This document shows, piece by piece, positions 1 to 8,466 of a stretch of 39,384 bases of DNA (position 1 is the stretch's first letter; every line of letters starts with the position of its first letter). Origin of the DNA: CAZSVI01 sp964610205 (GTDB lineage Bacteria; Bacillota; Clostridia; DSM-8532); contig CAZSVI010000017.1 in the NCBI GenBank assembly GCA_964610205.1, positions 1-39,384 on the forward strand, read 5' to 3'. A model generated the notes under the pieces. It was given only the letters and a program-made list of their open reading frames with translations, had not been told where the DNA came from and did not search any database. A program made the translations under genes and the position numbers.

Positions 1-286
1 CCTCGTTATATTTACATGTTAAATGTAATACAAACTGTTATATTAAAGCATGTGATTGAAACAATAAGTGCTTATTGGGTAAAAAGGCACATCGAGCTTT
101 GATAAAAATCTATTTGAAAAAATTTGTATTGTATAAGGAGTTTTTATACATAATAAAAATAATAATTAATCAGTATAGATATCTAATTGTAAAACAAACT
201 ACTGGTTTTTACAGTAAAAAATGTTGAATCGTTTGTTTCTCTGCTGTTTTAAAATTGGATAATATTAAAGAAGGATAAAATTAGAT

Positions 287-1816
287 ATGCTAAAAATTCG
301 GAAGAAAAAAGATGGACAACAGGTTTTTTATGAGGAAAAGCCGGAACTGAAAGGAATAGATTTAATAGCTCAGAATATAAAAAATCAAATTGGAGATAGT
401 TCAGATATTGTTTTCCGAGAGCTTTATGTAAATGGAAATGAAAAGCTGCCGGTAACTTTTATTTTTGTTGATGGGTTAATCAATGATAAAAATATGGATG
501 ATGACATATTGAAGCCCTTGTTGCAAGAAAGAGTACTTAGCTGCGATAAAGATGAAACAGAAGTAATAAATTATATAACAAAGGGAGGGCTTTATCACAA
601 CTCAGCGAAAATCAGAGATAAAATTGATGAGACAATAGAAGATATTTTGAATGGATATTGCGCATTGATATTTGATAAGGAAAGGAAGGCAGTTACTTTT
701 AGTATTAGGGGTTACGAGAAACGTGCTATCTCTGAACCTACCGGCGAGAATGTTATTAAAGGTGCAAAAGATTCCTTTATTGAAGAATTAAGAGTTAATA
801 CTTCTCGTGTCAGGAGAAAAATAAAGACACAGAATCTGAAAATCAGACAAACAAAAATCGGACAGCAAACCTTAACAGATGTAGCTGTGCTTTGGATAGA
901 AGGGATTGCCAATGATAATATAGTTCAAGAGGTTTTTAAAAGACTGGAAAAAATTAACCATGATGGTGTTGTGTTGGCCGGGTCCATAGAAGATTATATT
1001 ATTGACAATAGGTGGAACCCTTATCCACAGGTGTATTACACTGAAAGACCGGACAGGTTTTGCAAAGGAATTCTGGACGGCAGGGTTGGTATAATTATTG
1101 ACGGACTACCGGTCACATATATTGTACCCGCTGAATTTAATATGTTTCTAAAGGCTCCGGAAGATTATTCAAACAATTACCTTATAGCATCCTTAGTTCG
1201 TCTTATGCGGTTTGCAGCATTCTTTTTTACATTAATGCTGCCTGCTTTTTATATCTCGGTCACAACATTCCACCATGAAATGATACCTACAGACCTTGTG
1301 GTTTCTATAGTAAAGAGTAAGGAAGGAGTACCATTTCCAACTTTCATTGAGGTTTTAGGAATGCTATTTGCTTTTGAACTGCTTATTGAGGCAGGATTGA
1401 GATTACCAAAAACTATTGGGCAGGCGGTTTCCATCATAGGCGCTGTTGTTGTAGGTCAGGCTGCAGTATCAGCAAAAATTATATCACCGGGTGTGGTAAT
1501 TATTGTTGCATTAGCAGGAATCGCAGGCTTTACAATGCCTAATCAGGATTTTTCCAATGCCGTAAGGATATGGAGGTTTATAATTGTAATCAGTGCTTCT
1601 TTTGCAGGCCTTTTTAGCTTAGTAATTGGCTTGATTGTTATGGGATATCAGCTCGTTAAGCAGGAAAGCTATGGAGTTCCGTATTTTTCACCCTTCACAT
1701 CAAATGAAGGCAGGGAGATTATGCAAGACACATTATTTCGCTTCCCGTTTTCTTTTATGAAAAAGCGGCCAAGCAGCTTAAAGACTAAAAATAAGCTTAG
1801 ACAAAAGGGGGATTGA
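287..1816 (+). CDS. gerA: Spore germination receptor A subunit (GerA/GerKA family)
   Basis: Membrane A subunit of a nutrient germinant receptor in the inner spore membrane; it acts with B and C subunits to sense nutrients and trigger germination. The 509-residue length is usual. A soluble N-terminal half (about 1-300) carries the paired motifs LPVTFIFVDGLIND and GLPVTYIVPAEFNMFLKAPE. It is followed by about five hydrophobic segments (roughly 305-328, 352-372, 377-398, 403-418, 430-460) with family phrases such as LPAFYISVTTFHHEMIPT and GFTMPNQDFSNAVRIWR. The ATG is preceded by AAAGAAGG (267-274). It is first of four co-directional genes; gerC starts 5 bases after its stop. The AT-rich 286 bases upstream hold no promoter I can name; a forespore sigma promoter is expected from the family but not shown. 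Family assignment is firm; the germinant is unknown. Confidence 0.96.
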   Translation: MLKIRKKKDGQQVFYEEKPELKGIDLIAQNIKNQIGDSSDIVFRELYVNGNEKLPVTFIFVDGLINDKNMDDDILKPLLQERVLSCDKDETEVINYITKGGLYHNSAKIRDKIDETIEDILNGYCALIFDKERKAVTFSIRGYEKRAISEPTGENVIKGAKDSFIEELRVNTSRVRRKIKTQNLKIRQTKIGQQTLTDVAVLWIEGIANDNIVQEVFKRLEKINHDGVVLAGSIEDYIIDNRWNPYPQVYYTERPDRFCKGILDGRVGIIIDGLPVTYIVPAEFNMFLKAPEDYSNNYLIASLVRLMRFAAFFFTLMLPAFYISVTTFHHEMIPTDLVVSIVKSKEGVPFPTFIEVLGMLFAFELLIEAGLRLPKTIGQAVSIIGAVVVGQAAVSAKIISPGVVIIVALAGIAGFTMPNQDFSNAVRIWRFIIVISASFAGLFSLVIGLIVMGYQLVKQESYGVPYFSPFTSNEGREIMQDTLFRFPFSFMKKRPSSLKTKNKLRQKGD

Positions 1817-1820
1817 TAAA

Positions 1821-3038
1821 TTGAATAGGATATTTTTCTTTTTTTTATTCTTATTCATATTTTTAACAGGGTGCAAAGATGGAAAATTTTTACCCGAACG
1901 TACAGAAGTAGATAAACTTAACTTTGTACGTGCAATGGCTCTAGATAAAGGAAGTATTCCGAATACAATTAAAGTAACTATAACAAGCAAAGAGGAAAAA
2001 TTTGACGCTGGGGAAGGGAACGAGTCAGGTAGTGGTGGAGGGCACTCAAAAATTATAGTTGCAACATCTGAAGCTGAAACTGTATTTACTGCAGTTAGAA
2101 GTTTTCAATCCAGTACTGATAAACGTTTGTCCTTCGGGCACACAGACTTTATTTTAATTGGAGAGGATATGGCAAAAGAAGATATATCAGGATATTTTGA
2201 TTTTATAACCCGCGACCATGAGATACGGTTGACTTCACTAGTGTACCTGGTACGTGGAGAGGCCTCAGACATTCTGTATATGAGTAATTCATCTCAAAAT
2301 TTTCTTCCGGATCGTCTGAAAAATTTGTCGGATAGTGTGGAGCTTCTTTCAATTTCATCTAAAATGGAGATTTATCAGTTTGAGGCACAATTTGATAAAA
2401 ACAATATTTATGCAATTGCTGTTCCCAGTTTAGAAGCTATTGAAAAAAAATATATAAGTCCAAATTCTGATAAGGAGCCATCTAAAGATATTAATATTAA
2501 TGGATATGGAATAATCAAAAACTATAAACTTATAGGATTTATTAATAATTCGATGGCAAGAGCTTATAACTTTATAGTAAATGAAGTTGGTTCCGGCGCA
2601 ATAGACATCAAAAACAAAGATGACAGGTTAGTTTCAATGGAGATTATCGGCAGCGAAACAGAAATCATACCCAAGATCGAAGAAAATGAGTTGGCTGGCA
2701 TCATAATAAAGACAAAATTTTATACAAATATAAATGAAGCACAGGTAAGAACCGACATATTAGCAAAAGAAAACATTAATTTTCTGAAACAGCAGCAAAC
2801 AAACAAGATTAATGAAGAGATGAAGTCCCTGCTTAAATATGCAAAGGAGAATAAAGCCGACTTTTTAAAAATTGGTCAGAAGATAATGCTTAAACATCCG
2901 GTAATATGGGATAAAATCAAAAATCAATGGGACGAGGTTTTTTCAACACTTGATATAGACATTGAGATTGAGTCAATAATTATGAGAACATATGATCTCG
3001 AAGACCCGGGAAGATATAAGGAAGATGAAAAATATTGA
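1821..3038 (+). CDS. gerC: Spore germination lipoprotein C subunit (GerC family)
   Basis: Lipoprotein C subunit of the germinant receptor, anchored on the outer face of the inner spore membrane. The start is a TTG at 1821 with AGGGG just upstream, overlapping the end of gerA. A hydrophobic signal peptide rich in Phe/Leu ends in the lipobox LTGC, giving lipidated Cys18. The remainder (405 residues in total) matches the Ger(x)C layout: an N-terminal domain with VDKLNFVRAMALDKG and LSFGHTDFILIGEDMA, and a C-terminal domain with the conserved ends NINEAQVRTDI, KADFLKIGQ and the DIEIESIIMRT tail. A Gly/Ser/Glu-rich loop lies near residues 60-75. The gene order A-C-small ORF-B is a common clostridial and bacillar arrangement. 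Confidence 0.95.
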   Translation: MNRIFFFFLFLFIFLTGCKDGKFLPERTEVDKLNFVRAMALDKGSIPNTIKVTITSKEEKFDAGEGNESGSGGGHSKIIVATSEAETVFTAVRSFQSSTDKRLSFGHTDFILIGEDMAKEDISGYFDFITRDHEIRLTSLVYLVRGEASDILYMSNSSQNFLPDRLKNLSDSVELLSISSKMEIYQFEAQFDKNNIYAIAVPSLEAIEKKYISPNSDKEPSKDININGYGIIKNYKLIGFINNSMARAYNFIVNEVGSGAIDIKNKDDRLVSMEIIGSETEIIPKIEENELAGIIIKTKFYTNINEAQVRTDILAKENINFLKQQQTNKINEEMKSLLKYAKENKADFLKIGQKIMLKHPVIWDKIKNQWDEVFSTLDIDIEIESIIMRTYDLEDPGRYKEDEKY

Positions 3039-3240
3039 TATGCTTATAGTGTTTTTATCTGCAGCAGTTTTTCTTTCAGTTATTGATATAATCGGCTTAA
3101 AAAAGAAAGGGCAAGTTAAAGATATTTATGTTTTTATTGGTCTTATGCTTATAGCAGCGGGGACCGGTGTTTGGTTCTTCATAAGCAACCCAAAAAGCAG
3201 CTTGGCGGAAATGATCCTGCGAGCTTTTAAAATATATTAA
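3025..3240 (+). CDS. Small two-helix membrane protein in the ger operon (possible receptor D subunit)
   Basis: A 71-residue protein predicted to be almost wholly membrane-embedded: two hydrophobic stretches (LIVFLSAAVFLSVIDIIGL and IYVFIGLMLIAAGTGVWFFI) joined by a short basic loop (KKKGQVK). It overlaps the last 14 bases of gerC in another frame and ends 13 bases before gerB. An open frame begins at 2992, but no ribosome site precedes that ATG. AAGGAAG (3018-3024) directly abuts the ATG at 3025, and a further in-frame ATG lies at 3040, so the true start is 3025 or 3040. Small two-helix D subunits encoded inside gerA-type operons are known in Bacillus; topology and position fit, but sequence kinship is inferred, not shown. 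Confidence 0.7.
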   Translation: MKNIDMLIVFLSAAVFLSVIDIIGLKKKGQVKDIYVFIGLMLIAAGTGVWFFISNPKSSLAEMILRAFKIY

Positions 3241-3253
3241 GAGATGAGGAAAA

Positions 3254-4342
3254 ATGAAAGCACAAAAAGAAAAAATATCTGTTCGTCAGCTTATATTATT
3301 GTTTATAATGGTTACTTTTTCCCCGTCCATACGTGTTTTTCCTTCTGTTACAGCTAGTATTGCGGAGCAGGTGGGTTGGCTTTCGCCTTTAATGGCTGCA
3401 ACCGGCCTGATTGTTTTGGTATTTATTGTTCAGTCTCTTTTTAAAAAGGGAAAAGACCTAAACCTTTCGGATATTATTTATAAGATTGCAGGAAATTTTA
3501 TTGGACGTATAGTTGTTTTTATTTATTTTTTATGGATTTTAATTTTGCTGGCATTATATGTAAGGTATTATACTGAACGTATATTAGCTTCGATATTCCC
3601 AAGTACATCAATGCAGTTTTTCATTATAATTATGCTGGCTTTGGTTTTTTATGTTATTCGGGGTGGACTTGTACCTTTGGCAAGATACAGCGAACTAATA
3701 TTTATACTTTTTATTCCAGGTTTATCGACAATAATTTTGTTAGCATTTACAAAATTTAAGATGACTAATATTTTGCCGGTTTCTTTTAAGGACATTCTTC
3801 CTATAGCAACCGGAAGCTACAATATTTTGGGGATTTGGGGATACTTTTTGTTTTTATTCTTTTTTGCAGACAAGGTTAGTGATAAGGAACATATAAAAAA
3901 ACACGGTATAAAATCGGCATTATTTGTTACTATTATAGCGATATTAATAATTGCTATAACAATTGGAGTTTTAGGCGCAGATTTGACTTCACGCATGACG
4001 CTTCCTTTTTTTGCTGTTGTAAAGACCATATCACTTTTTAATGTTATAGAGCGCCTTGAATCAGCATTGCTTTCAATCTGGATTATTGCTGACTTTTTTA
4101 TTATTTCTGTTTTTGCATATATAGCTATCAGTATAGTAAAGTCATTGTTTAGGACAATAGGGACGAAATCCTTCGCAAGTCCTATAATATTGCTTACTTA
4201 TACTCTCTCACAATACCTGGCAGTTAACCGTTTTGAACTCGAAAAGTTCTCTAACCACTTTGCATTGCAATTAAACATATTACTGGAATTCATTGTTCCT
4301 TTAATTATTTTTGTTATTGGAAAAATCAGAAAAGTTATTTAA
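3254..4342 (+). CDS. gerB: Spore germination permease-like B subunit (GerB family)
   Basis: Polytopic B subunit of the germinant receptor, related to the amino-acid/polyamine permease superfamily and thought to hold the nutrient-binding site. It has 362 residues with about ten hydrophobic helices. The first carries the family sequence QLILLFIMVTFSPSIRVFPS, and the phrases VFYVIRGGLVPLARYSELIF and LLSIWIIADFFIISVFAYI sit in the usual places. The start has GAGGA (3246-3250). It closes the operon; a short hairpin repeat begins at its stop codon. Substrate specificity cannot be read from sequence. Confidence 0.94.
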   Translation: MKAQKEKISVRQLILLFIMVTFSPSIRVFPSVTASIAEQVGWLSPLMAATGLIVLVFIVQSLFKKGKDLNLSDIIYKIAGNFIGRIVVFIYFLWILILLALYVRYYTERILASIFPSTSMQFFIIIMLALVFYVIRGGLVPLARYSELIFILFIPGLSTIILLAFTKFKMTNILPVSFKDILPIATGSYNILGIWGYFLFLFFFADKVSDKEHIKKHGIKSALFVTIIAILIIAITIGVLGADLTSRMTLPFFAVVKTISLFNVIERLESALLSIWIIADFFIISVFAYIAISIVKSLFRTIGTKSFASPIILLTYTLSQYLAVNRFELEKFSNHFALQLNILLEFIVPLIIFVIGKIRKVI

Positions 4343-4370
4343 GGAAGACAAGGGGACGTTTCCTGTCTTC
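4343..4370. repeat. REP-like hairpin after gerB
   Basis: GAAGACA (4344-4350) and TGTCTTC (4364-4370) form a perfect 7-bp stem around AGGGGACGTTTCC. There is no T-run, so it is a poor intrinsic terminator. The core AAGGGGACGTTTC resembles the GGGGACGGTTCT-type repeats dispersed in many Firmicutes. A partial relative, AAAGGGGATGGTTCTA, occurs near 5390-5406 after the ROK gene. The repeat-family assignment is from memory and unverified. Confidence 0.5.
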
Positions 4371-4538
4371 AAGGTGAAAGCAGCATCCTATGGGGAATAC
4401 CTTCAATAATTAACTCATATTAGAATATGTATTGGGTGATGTAAATGATATTACATATTTAATGATGGATATCAAGAGCGTTGGCTATAACATGCAAGTT
4501 GGCAAAACCGATTTTTCCCATGAAGTATTGTTTATAAC

Positions 4539-4558
4539 GAGGCCCAAAAATGGGCCCC
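4539..4558 (-). terminator. Intrinsic terminator of the cupin gene
   Basis: On the minus strand GGGGCCCA-TTTT-TGGGCCTC forms an 8-bp stem (one G-T pair) with a 4-base loop, starting 19 bases beyond the cupin stop. The tail GTTATAAAC is only moderately U-rich. Confidence 0.6.
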
Positions 4559-4576
4559 GTCATATCCTGTCATCCC

Positions 4577-5197
4577 TTAGTGGTTTCTGCTTTCCTCAGC
4601 GGCTTGTGCAATTGCCTTGGTTTCATGAACTGTACCATAGGGATGCTCAGGCGGTGCATAGATTGAGTATAATTTTAGCGGTTTATCGCCGGTATTTATC
4701 AGGTTGTGCCATTTACCCGCCGGTATGATGAATGCAAAATCATCGTAGACTCTTCGTTGAAAATCCAGGTTGGATTTACTATCACCCATCTTAACAAGTC
4801 CTTGACCTTCTTCAATACGGATGAATTGATCAAGATTGGGATGGACCTCTAAACCTATGTCCTCTCCCACTTTGATGCTCATCAAAGTAAGCTGCAAATG
4901 CTTTCCTGTCCATAAAGCAGTGCGGAAAGTATTGTTTTGCTTAGTAGCCTCCTCTATGTTAACTACAAAAGGCTCTGACCCATAATCTTTTAATTCAATT
5001 AAAACATTAGGATCTGCTCCGTCAGGAAAAGGAATGTATTGATTGGGGAATTGGTTCCATAAATTTGAGTTAACCATTTGATTATTAACTAAGTAAGGGC
5101 ACGGGTACATTTTATAAGCGTTATACATATTGTCTGAGTTATACATTGATGTGTTAGTATTATAAGGGCACGGATACATTCTGGGCATGTTGTACAT
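4577..5197 (-). CDS. Cupin-domain protein with MYPCPY-repeat N-terminus
   Basis: The C-terminal two thirds are a single cupin barrel resembling mannose-6-phosphate isomerase type II cupins: GLEVHPNLDQFIRIEEGQG holds metal-ligand-type His and Glu residues, and FIIPAGKWHNLINTG gives the second motif. The N-terminal ~45 residues are low complexity (Met, Tyr, Asn, Pro, Cys) with two copies of MYPCPY and several MYN units. ATGs at 5215, 5206 and 5197 are possible; AAAGGA (5207-5212) is best spaced for 5197 (9 bases), giving 206 residues. It converges on the ger operon. The tyrosine/cysteine-rich N-terminus and its neighbour suggest a spore-surface or coat role, but that is inference. The enzymatic function, if any, is unknown. 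Confidence 0.85.
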   Translation of the reverse strand: MYNMPRMYPCPYNTNTSMYNSDNMYNAYKMYPCPYLVNNQMVNSNLWNQFPNQYIPFPDGADPNVLIELKDYGSEPFVVNIEEATKQNNTFRTALWTGKHLQLTLMSIKVGEDIGLEVHPNLDQFIRIEEGQGLVKMGDSKSNLDFQRRVYDDFAFIIPAGKWHNLINTGDKPLKLYSIYAPPEHPYGTVHETKAIAQAAEESRNH

Positions 5198-5430
5198 ATT
5201 GCTCATTCCTTTCATAGACTTATAATATCATCATATGTTACAATTAATTATGAGGTGCGCTTCCATTCAAGGTATAATATATAAAACCAACACTTAAATT
5301 TACTGCTGTATTTTACTGACAAAACTGATGAAGGTGAACTTTAAATGATATTTATCTTGATGTATGGCGGCAAATATTAAAAAACGAGTCAAAGGGGATG
5401 GTTCTATATAAGTTGGACTAAGTTTTTGTG

Positions 5431-6648
5431 TCATTCTGAGTGACTGAACAACCTATCCAATACAATAGCGGCAGAACCCAGCATCGGAGCCTTATCACCA
5501 AAGGTTGAGATCTCTACAGGAATATTCTTATATCCCCTGCTGATTGTTTTATCCCTTATATGTTTTTCAAGACGCCAGGTTACAAGATCACCTGCCGTGG
5601 CTATATCATGACCCAGATAAATTACCTGTGGATCAAGCATGTTTATCATGGAAATGATGCCTATCGAAATATATAAGCACATTCTTTCAATCAGATTCAG
5701 TGCAAACCTGTCTCCCGCACGGGCGTGTTCTGTGATATCCTGCCATTGGATCCGGCTCAGTCCGGCAAGAGAAGAATCCATTCCCAGAGCAATTGATTTT
5801 TTTGCCTGATTTACAATTTCAGGTATACTTGCGTAGAGTTCAAGACAGCCTGTATTACCGCAAGCGCATTTTGGACCATCGAAATTGACGGTCGTATGTC
5901 CTATTTCTCCAGCGAACCCCATTGCACCCTCATAGAGGATATTGTTTAAAACAAGTCCGGAACCGATCCCGTTTGTAACACCGATATATATGAAATTTTC
6001 CATATCCCTTCCTTTGCCGTAAAGCTTTTCAGCCAGTGCGGAAGCATTCATGTCGTTATTAATGCTGACAGGAACCCCAAACTCTTTTTCAAGCAAGCGC
6101 TTGATCGGGATACTTCGTATACTGTGAAAATTAGGAGGATTCAGGATAATACCGTTTTTTATTTCCAGAGGTCCTATACAGGAAATACCGATACCGATTA
6201 TTTTTTTCTCCAATGCTTTGTCCGATTTTAATATGCCTGCCGTTAATGTCCTGATCTTTTCTATGAATGTGTTTTCCGATTCATCAAAAGAAAATGTGCA
6301 TTTCATCTCACATAAAACTTCACACTTCAAATTTGAAAGAATTGCCGTGGCGTTATCCCTGGATATATAAATACCCAAAACCCTGTAGATATTTGTGTCC
6401 GGTCTCAGCAGTACAGGATTCCTGCCAATTGAATCGTTTTTCAACTCCCCGTATTTATCCGTTACATAACCGTTGTCGATTAGTTCATTTACAATATTGG
6501 TAACGGACATTTTGCTAAGACCTGTTCGCCTGGATATATCAATTCTTGATACATTTGTACCTGTGCAGATCAGTTTCAAAACAATAGCCCTGTTACGAAT
6601 TTTGGTAGATTGATGGTTGATGCCTTTGATTATTGAAAAGTTTATCAT
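5431..6648 (-). CDS. ROK-family transcriptional repressor
   Basis: Sugar-responsive regulator of the NagC/XylR/Mlc type. The N-terminal winged HTH (about residues 15-65) includes ISRRTGLSKMSVTNIVNELI. The ROK sugar-binding fold follows, with GIGISCIGPLE, SINNDMNASALAE, GVTNGIGSGLVLN and the zinc and ROK signature GFAGEIGHTT...CACGNTGCLELYAS. Its 405 residues are normal. The start has GGAGG 9 bases upstream (6658-6662). It is transcribed divergently from a PfkB kinase operon, and its own promoter overlaps one of four TAGTAA boxes, so autoregulation and control of the kinase operon are likely. The inducer is probably a hexose or its phosphate; exact identity unknown. Confidence 0.95.
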   Translation of the reverse strand: MINFSIIKGINHQSTKIRNRAIVLKLICTGTNVSRIDISRRTGLSKMSVTNIVNELIDNGYVTDKYGELKNDSIGRNPVLLRPDTNIYRVLGIYISRDNATAILSNLKCEVLCEMKCTFSFDESENTFIEKIRTLTAGILKSDKALEKKIIGIGISCIGPLEIKNGIILNPPNFHSIRSIPIKRLLEKEFGVPVSINNDMNASALAEKLYGKGRDMENFIYIGVTNGIGSGLVLNNILYEGAMGFAGEIGHTTVNFDGPKCACGNTGCLELYASIPEIVNQAKKSIALGMDSSLAGLSRIQWQDITEHARAGDRFALNLIERMCLYISIGIISMINMLDPQVIYLGHDIATAGDLVTWRLEKHIRDKTISRGYKNIPVEISTFGDKAPMLGSAAIVLDRLFSHSE

Positions 6649-6717
6649 ACTGGTTAGCCTCCGTTTTAGGATAAAAATACATATTATTTAGTAAATTATA
6701 TATATCATTATGGGAGT

Positions 6718-6746
6718 ATATTACTATTCGGGCTGGGCTGTGTCAA
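6718..6746 (-). promoter_or_regulatory. Promoter of the ROK gene
   Basis: On the minus strand TTGACA (6741-6746) is followed after 17 bases by TAATAT (6718-6723). The -10 lies inside a TAGTAA-type box (6717-6728), so a repressor bound there would block RNA polymerase. Confidence 0.7.
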
Positions 6747-6779
6747 CTATATTCCAATAGTAATATAACAAGTTTACCA

Positions 6780-6808
6780 TTGCACAAAACAAAAGGTTAA
6801 ATTATAAT
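6780..6808 (+). promoter_or_regulatory. Promoter of the PfkB kinase operon
   Basis: TTGCAC (6780-6785), a 17-base spacer and a perfect TATAAT (6803-6808) place the transcription start near 6815, inside an operator-like box. Confidence 0.75.
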
Positions 6809-6848
6809 ATAAATAGTAAAATACATATACAAAAGGAGGTAAAGAGCA

Positions 6849-7790
6849 TTGTTTGATGTTGTTTGTATCGGTATTCTGGTATGTGATGTCATTGCCAAGC
6901 CGGTAGATAAAATACCCGATCAGGGCAAACTTGGTTTAATTGAAAGAATAGAACTCCATACAGGCGGCTGTGCGGTAAATACCGCTATTGATATGGCCAG
7001 AATCGGTCTGGACGTAGCTGTTATCGGGAAAATTGGAAACGATGGATTTGGTGAATATATATCACGGATTCTGAAGAGTGAAAAAGTTGATGTAAAAGGG
7101 TTGGTTATTGAAAAGGAAATCAGCACTTCCGCATCTGTTGTTTTAAGTGATACCAGCGGAGAAAGAACCTTCCTGCATAGTCTGGGGGCAAATGCCGTAT
7201 TTACCGACAGGGATGTTGATTTTCAAATCATAAAGGATTCCAGGATCATACTTGTCGCAGGAAGTATGCTGTTGCCTTCTTTTGATGGGGAGCCCTGCGC
7301 AGGTGTTTTGAAAAAGGCCAAAGATATGGGAAAATTTACAGCTATGGATACTGCCTGGGATTCAAAAGGCCGCTGGATGAAGATTCTTGAACCATGCATG
7401 CGGTATATCGATCTGTTTATTCCCAGTTATGAGGAAGCTGTGGCCTTAAGCGGTAAAAATGAGCCTGAGGAAATATGTGATGTTTTTCTGTCTATGGGTG
7501 TAAAAATCAGCGTAATCAAGCTTGGAAAAAATGGCTGCTTTATTAAGGCTGAAAATGGAGAGAAACATTTGATCCCCACCTATTCAAACATTAACCCCAT
7601 AGATACAACCGGAGCAGGGGATGCCTTTGTAGCAGGATTTCTGACAGGGTGGACAAAAGGATGGGGATTGTATGAATGCGGAAAATTTGCCAACGCTGTG
7701 GGAACCCATTGTGTAATGGAGATTGGCGCCTCCGCGGGCATAAAAAATCTGGAAGCGATTAAAGAATTCATTAGGAAGCAGGCGTTTTAG
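6849..7790 (+). CDS. PfkB-family carbohydrate kinase (fructokinase/ribokinase type)
   Basis: ATP-dependent sugar kinase of the ribokinase superfamily. The N-terminal signature GGCAVNTAIDMARIGLDVAV leads into GKIGNDGFGEYI. The C-terminal signature DTTGAGDAFVAGFLTGW holds the anion hole and catalytic base Asp258. Its 313 residues are typical. The start is TTG at 6849 with GGAGG (6835-6839) 9 bases upstream. It is first gene of an operon with a lyxose/mannose-type isomerase and, past a terminator, mannitol-1-phosphate dehydrogenase. Context favours fructose, or another ketose released by the isomerase, as substrate, but the family also phosphorylates ribose, nucleosides and KDG. The family call is sure; the substrate is inferred. 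Confidence 0.92.
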   Translation: MFDVVCIGILVCDVIAKPVDKIPDQGKLGLIERIELHTGGCAVNTAIDMARIGLDVAVIGKIGNDGFGEYISRILKSEKVDVKGLVIEKEISTSASVVLSDTSGERTFLHSLGANAVFTDRDVDFQIIKDSRIILVAGSMLLPSFDGEPCAGVLKKAKDMGKFTAMDTAWDSKGRWMKILEPCMRYIDLFIPSYEEAVALSGKNEPEEICDVFLSMGVKISVIKLGKNGCFIKAENGEKHLIPTYSNINPIDTTGAGDAFVAGFLTGWTKGWGLYECGKFANAVGTHCVMEIGASAGIKNLEAIKEFIRKQAF

Positions 7791-7851
7791 CGCGGTGTTT
7801 GGCGCAAAATTCGAACATGTAATTATTGAATAAGAATGGAGGGTTTTACGG

Positions 7852-8394
7852 ATGATGAACAGGAATCAGTATAAAAGAGCAAAAAAAAGATCGGCGGAGT
7901 ATTTTGACAAAGCGGGTATTGTTTTAACAGATGCGGAAAAAGAGCAAATCGAAGTGGCTGATTTTGGGCTGGGAGAATTGGAAAGCACCGGACTTGAGCT
8001 TATTACCTATGTAAATACCGAAAGGTGTTGTGCCAAGGAGTTGATTCTGTTTCCTCACCAGACCTGCCCTGAACACAGACACCCTGATGTTGACGGGGAG
8101 CCGGGAAAGGAGGAGACTTTCCGCTGCAGATGGGGTGAGGTATACCTATATGTGGAGGGAGAGCCTGCCGCGAAGCCTCTGGCAGTACCACCAAAAGGCA
8201 GAGAAAAAACATATACCGTTTGGCATGAAATCATACTGTATCCCGGAGATCAGTATACTCTTCATCCGGACACGAAGCATTGGTTCCAGGGTGGAGATAA
8301 AGGGGCTGTAGTTTCTGAATTTTCAACAAAAAGCAGAGATGAAAAAGATATTTTTACGGATGAGGACATAAAGAGAGTTCCGGAAGTTATTTAA
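7852..8394 (+). CDS. D-lyxose ketol-isomerase family protein (cupin; may act on mannose)
   Basis: Small cupin isomerase of the D-lyxose isomerase family, interconverting D-lyxose with D-xylulose; family members can also interconvert D-mannose and D-fructose. The metal-binding motif is visible as CPEHRHPD and KEETFRCRWGEVYLYVEG (His, His, Glu), with a later His in LHPDTKHWFQGG and the conserved end VVSEFSTKSRDEKDIFTD. Its 180 residues fit the family. GGAGGG (7838-7843) serves the ATG at 7852 (7855 is also possible). It sits 61 bases after the PfkB gene in the same direction, so its ketose product is probably the kinase substrate. A strong terminator follows at once. Confidence 0.9.
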   Translation: MMNRNQYKRAKKRSAEYFDKAGIVLTDAEKEQIEVADFGLGELESTGLELITYVNTERCCAKELILFPHQTCPEHRHPDVDGEPGKEETFRCRWGEVYLYVEGEPAAKPLAVPPKGREKTYTVWHEIILYPGDQYTLHPDTKHWFQGGDKGAVVSEFSTKSRDEKDIFTDEDIKRVPEVI

Positions 8395-8395
8395 A

Positions 8396-8434
8396 AAAGA
8401 GAGACGAGCTTTTTGGCAACTCGTCTTTCTTTAA
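8396..8434 (+). terminator. Intrinsic terminator after the isomerase gene
   Basis: AGACGAG (8402-8408) pairs with CTCGTCT (8420-8426), extended by AAAGAG/TTCTTT-type pairing with one mismatch, followed by TTCTTTAAT. It separates the kinase-isomerase pair from mtlD, so mtlD depends on read-through or its own promoter. Confidence 0.75.
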
Positions 8435-8466
8435 TATAAATGTGTACAGGAAAAGAGGGACAGTAT

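Larger units (their letters stand above)
6687..6823. promoter_or_regulatory. Four repressor-like boxes in the divergent promoter
   Basis: Four related 12-mers occur: TTTAGTAAATTA (6687-6698, plus), AATAGTAATATA (6717-6728 on minus; 6756-6767 on plus) and AATAGTAAAATA (6812-6823, plus). The middle pair is a perfect 12-bp inverted repeat separated by 27 bases. Box 2 covers the ROK -10, box 3 lies just upstream of the pfkB -35, and box 4 covers the predicted pfkB transcription start. They are likely operators of the adjacent ROK protein. Confidence 0.6.

Noticed and set aside
4432..4728. Plus-strand open frame of 98 codons after gerB
   Set aside because: Its second half is antisense to the cupin gene, it crosses the cupin terminator, has no SD, and its composition is not protein-like.
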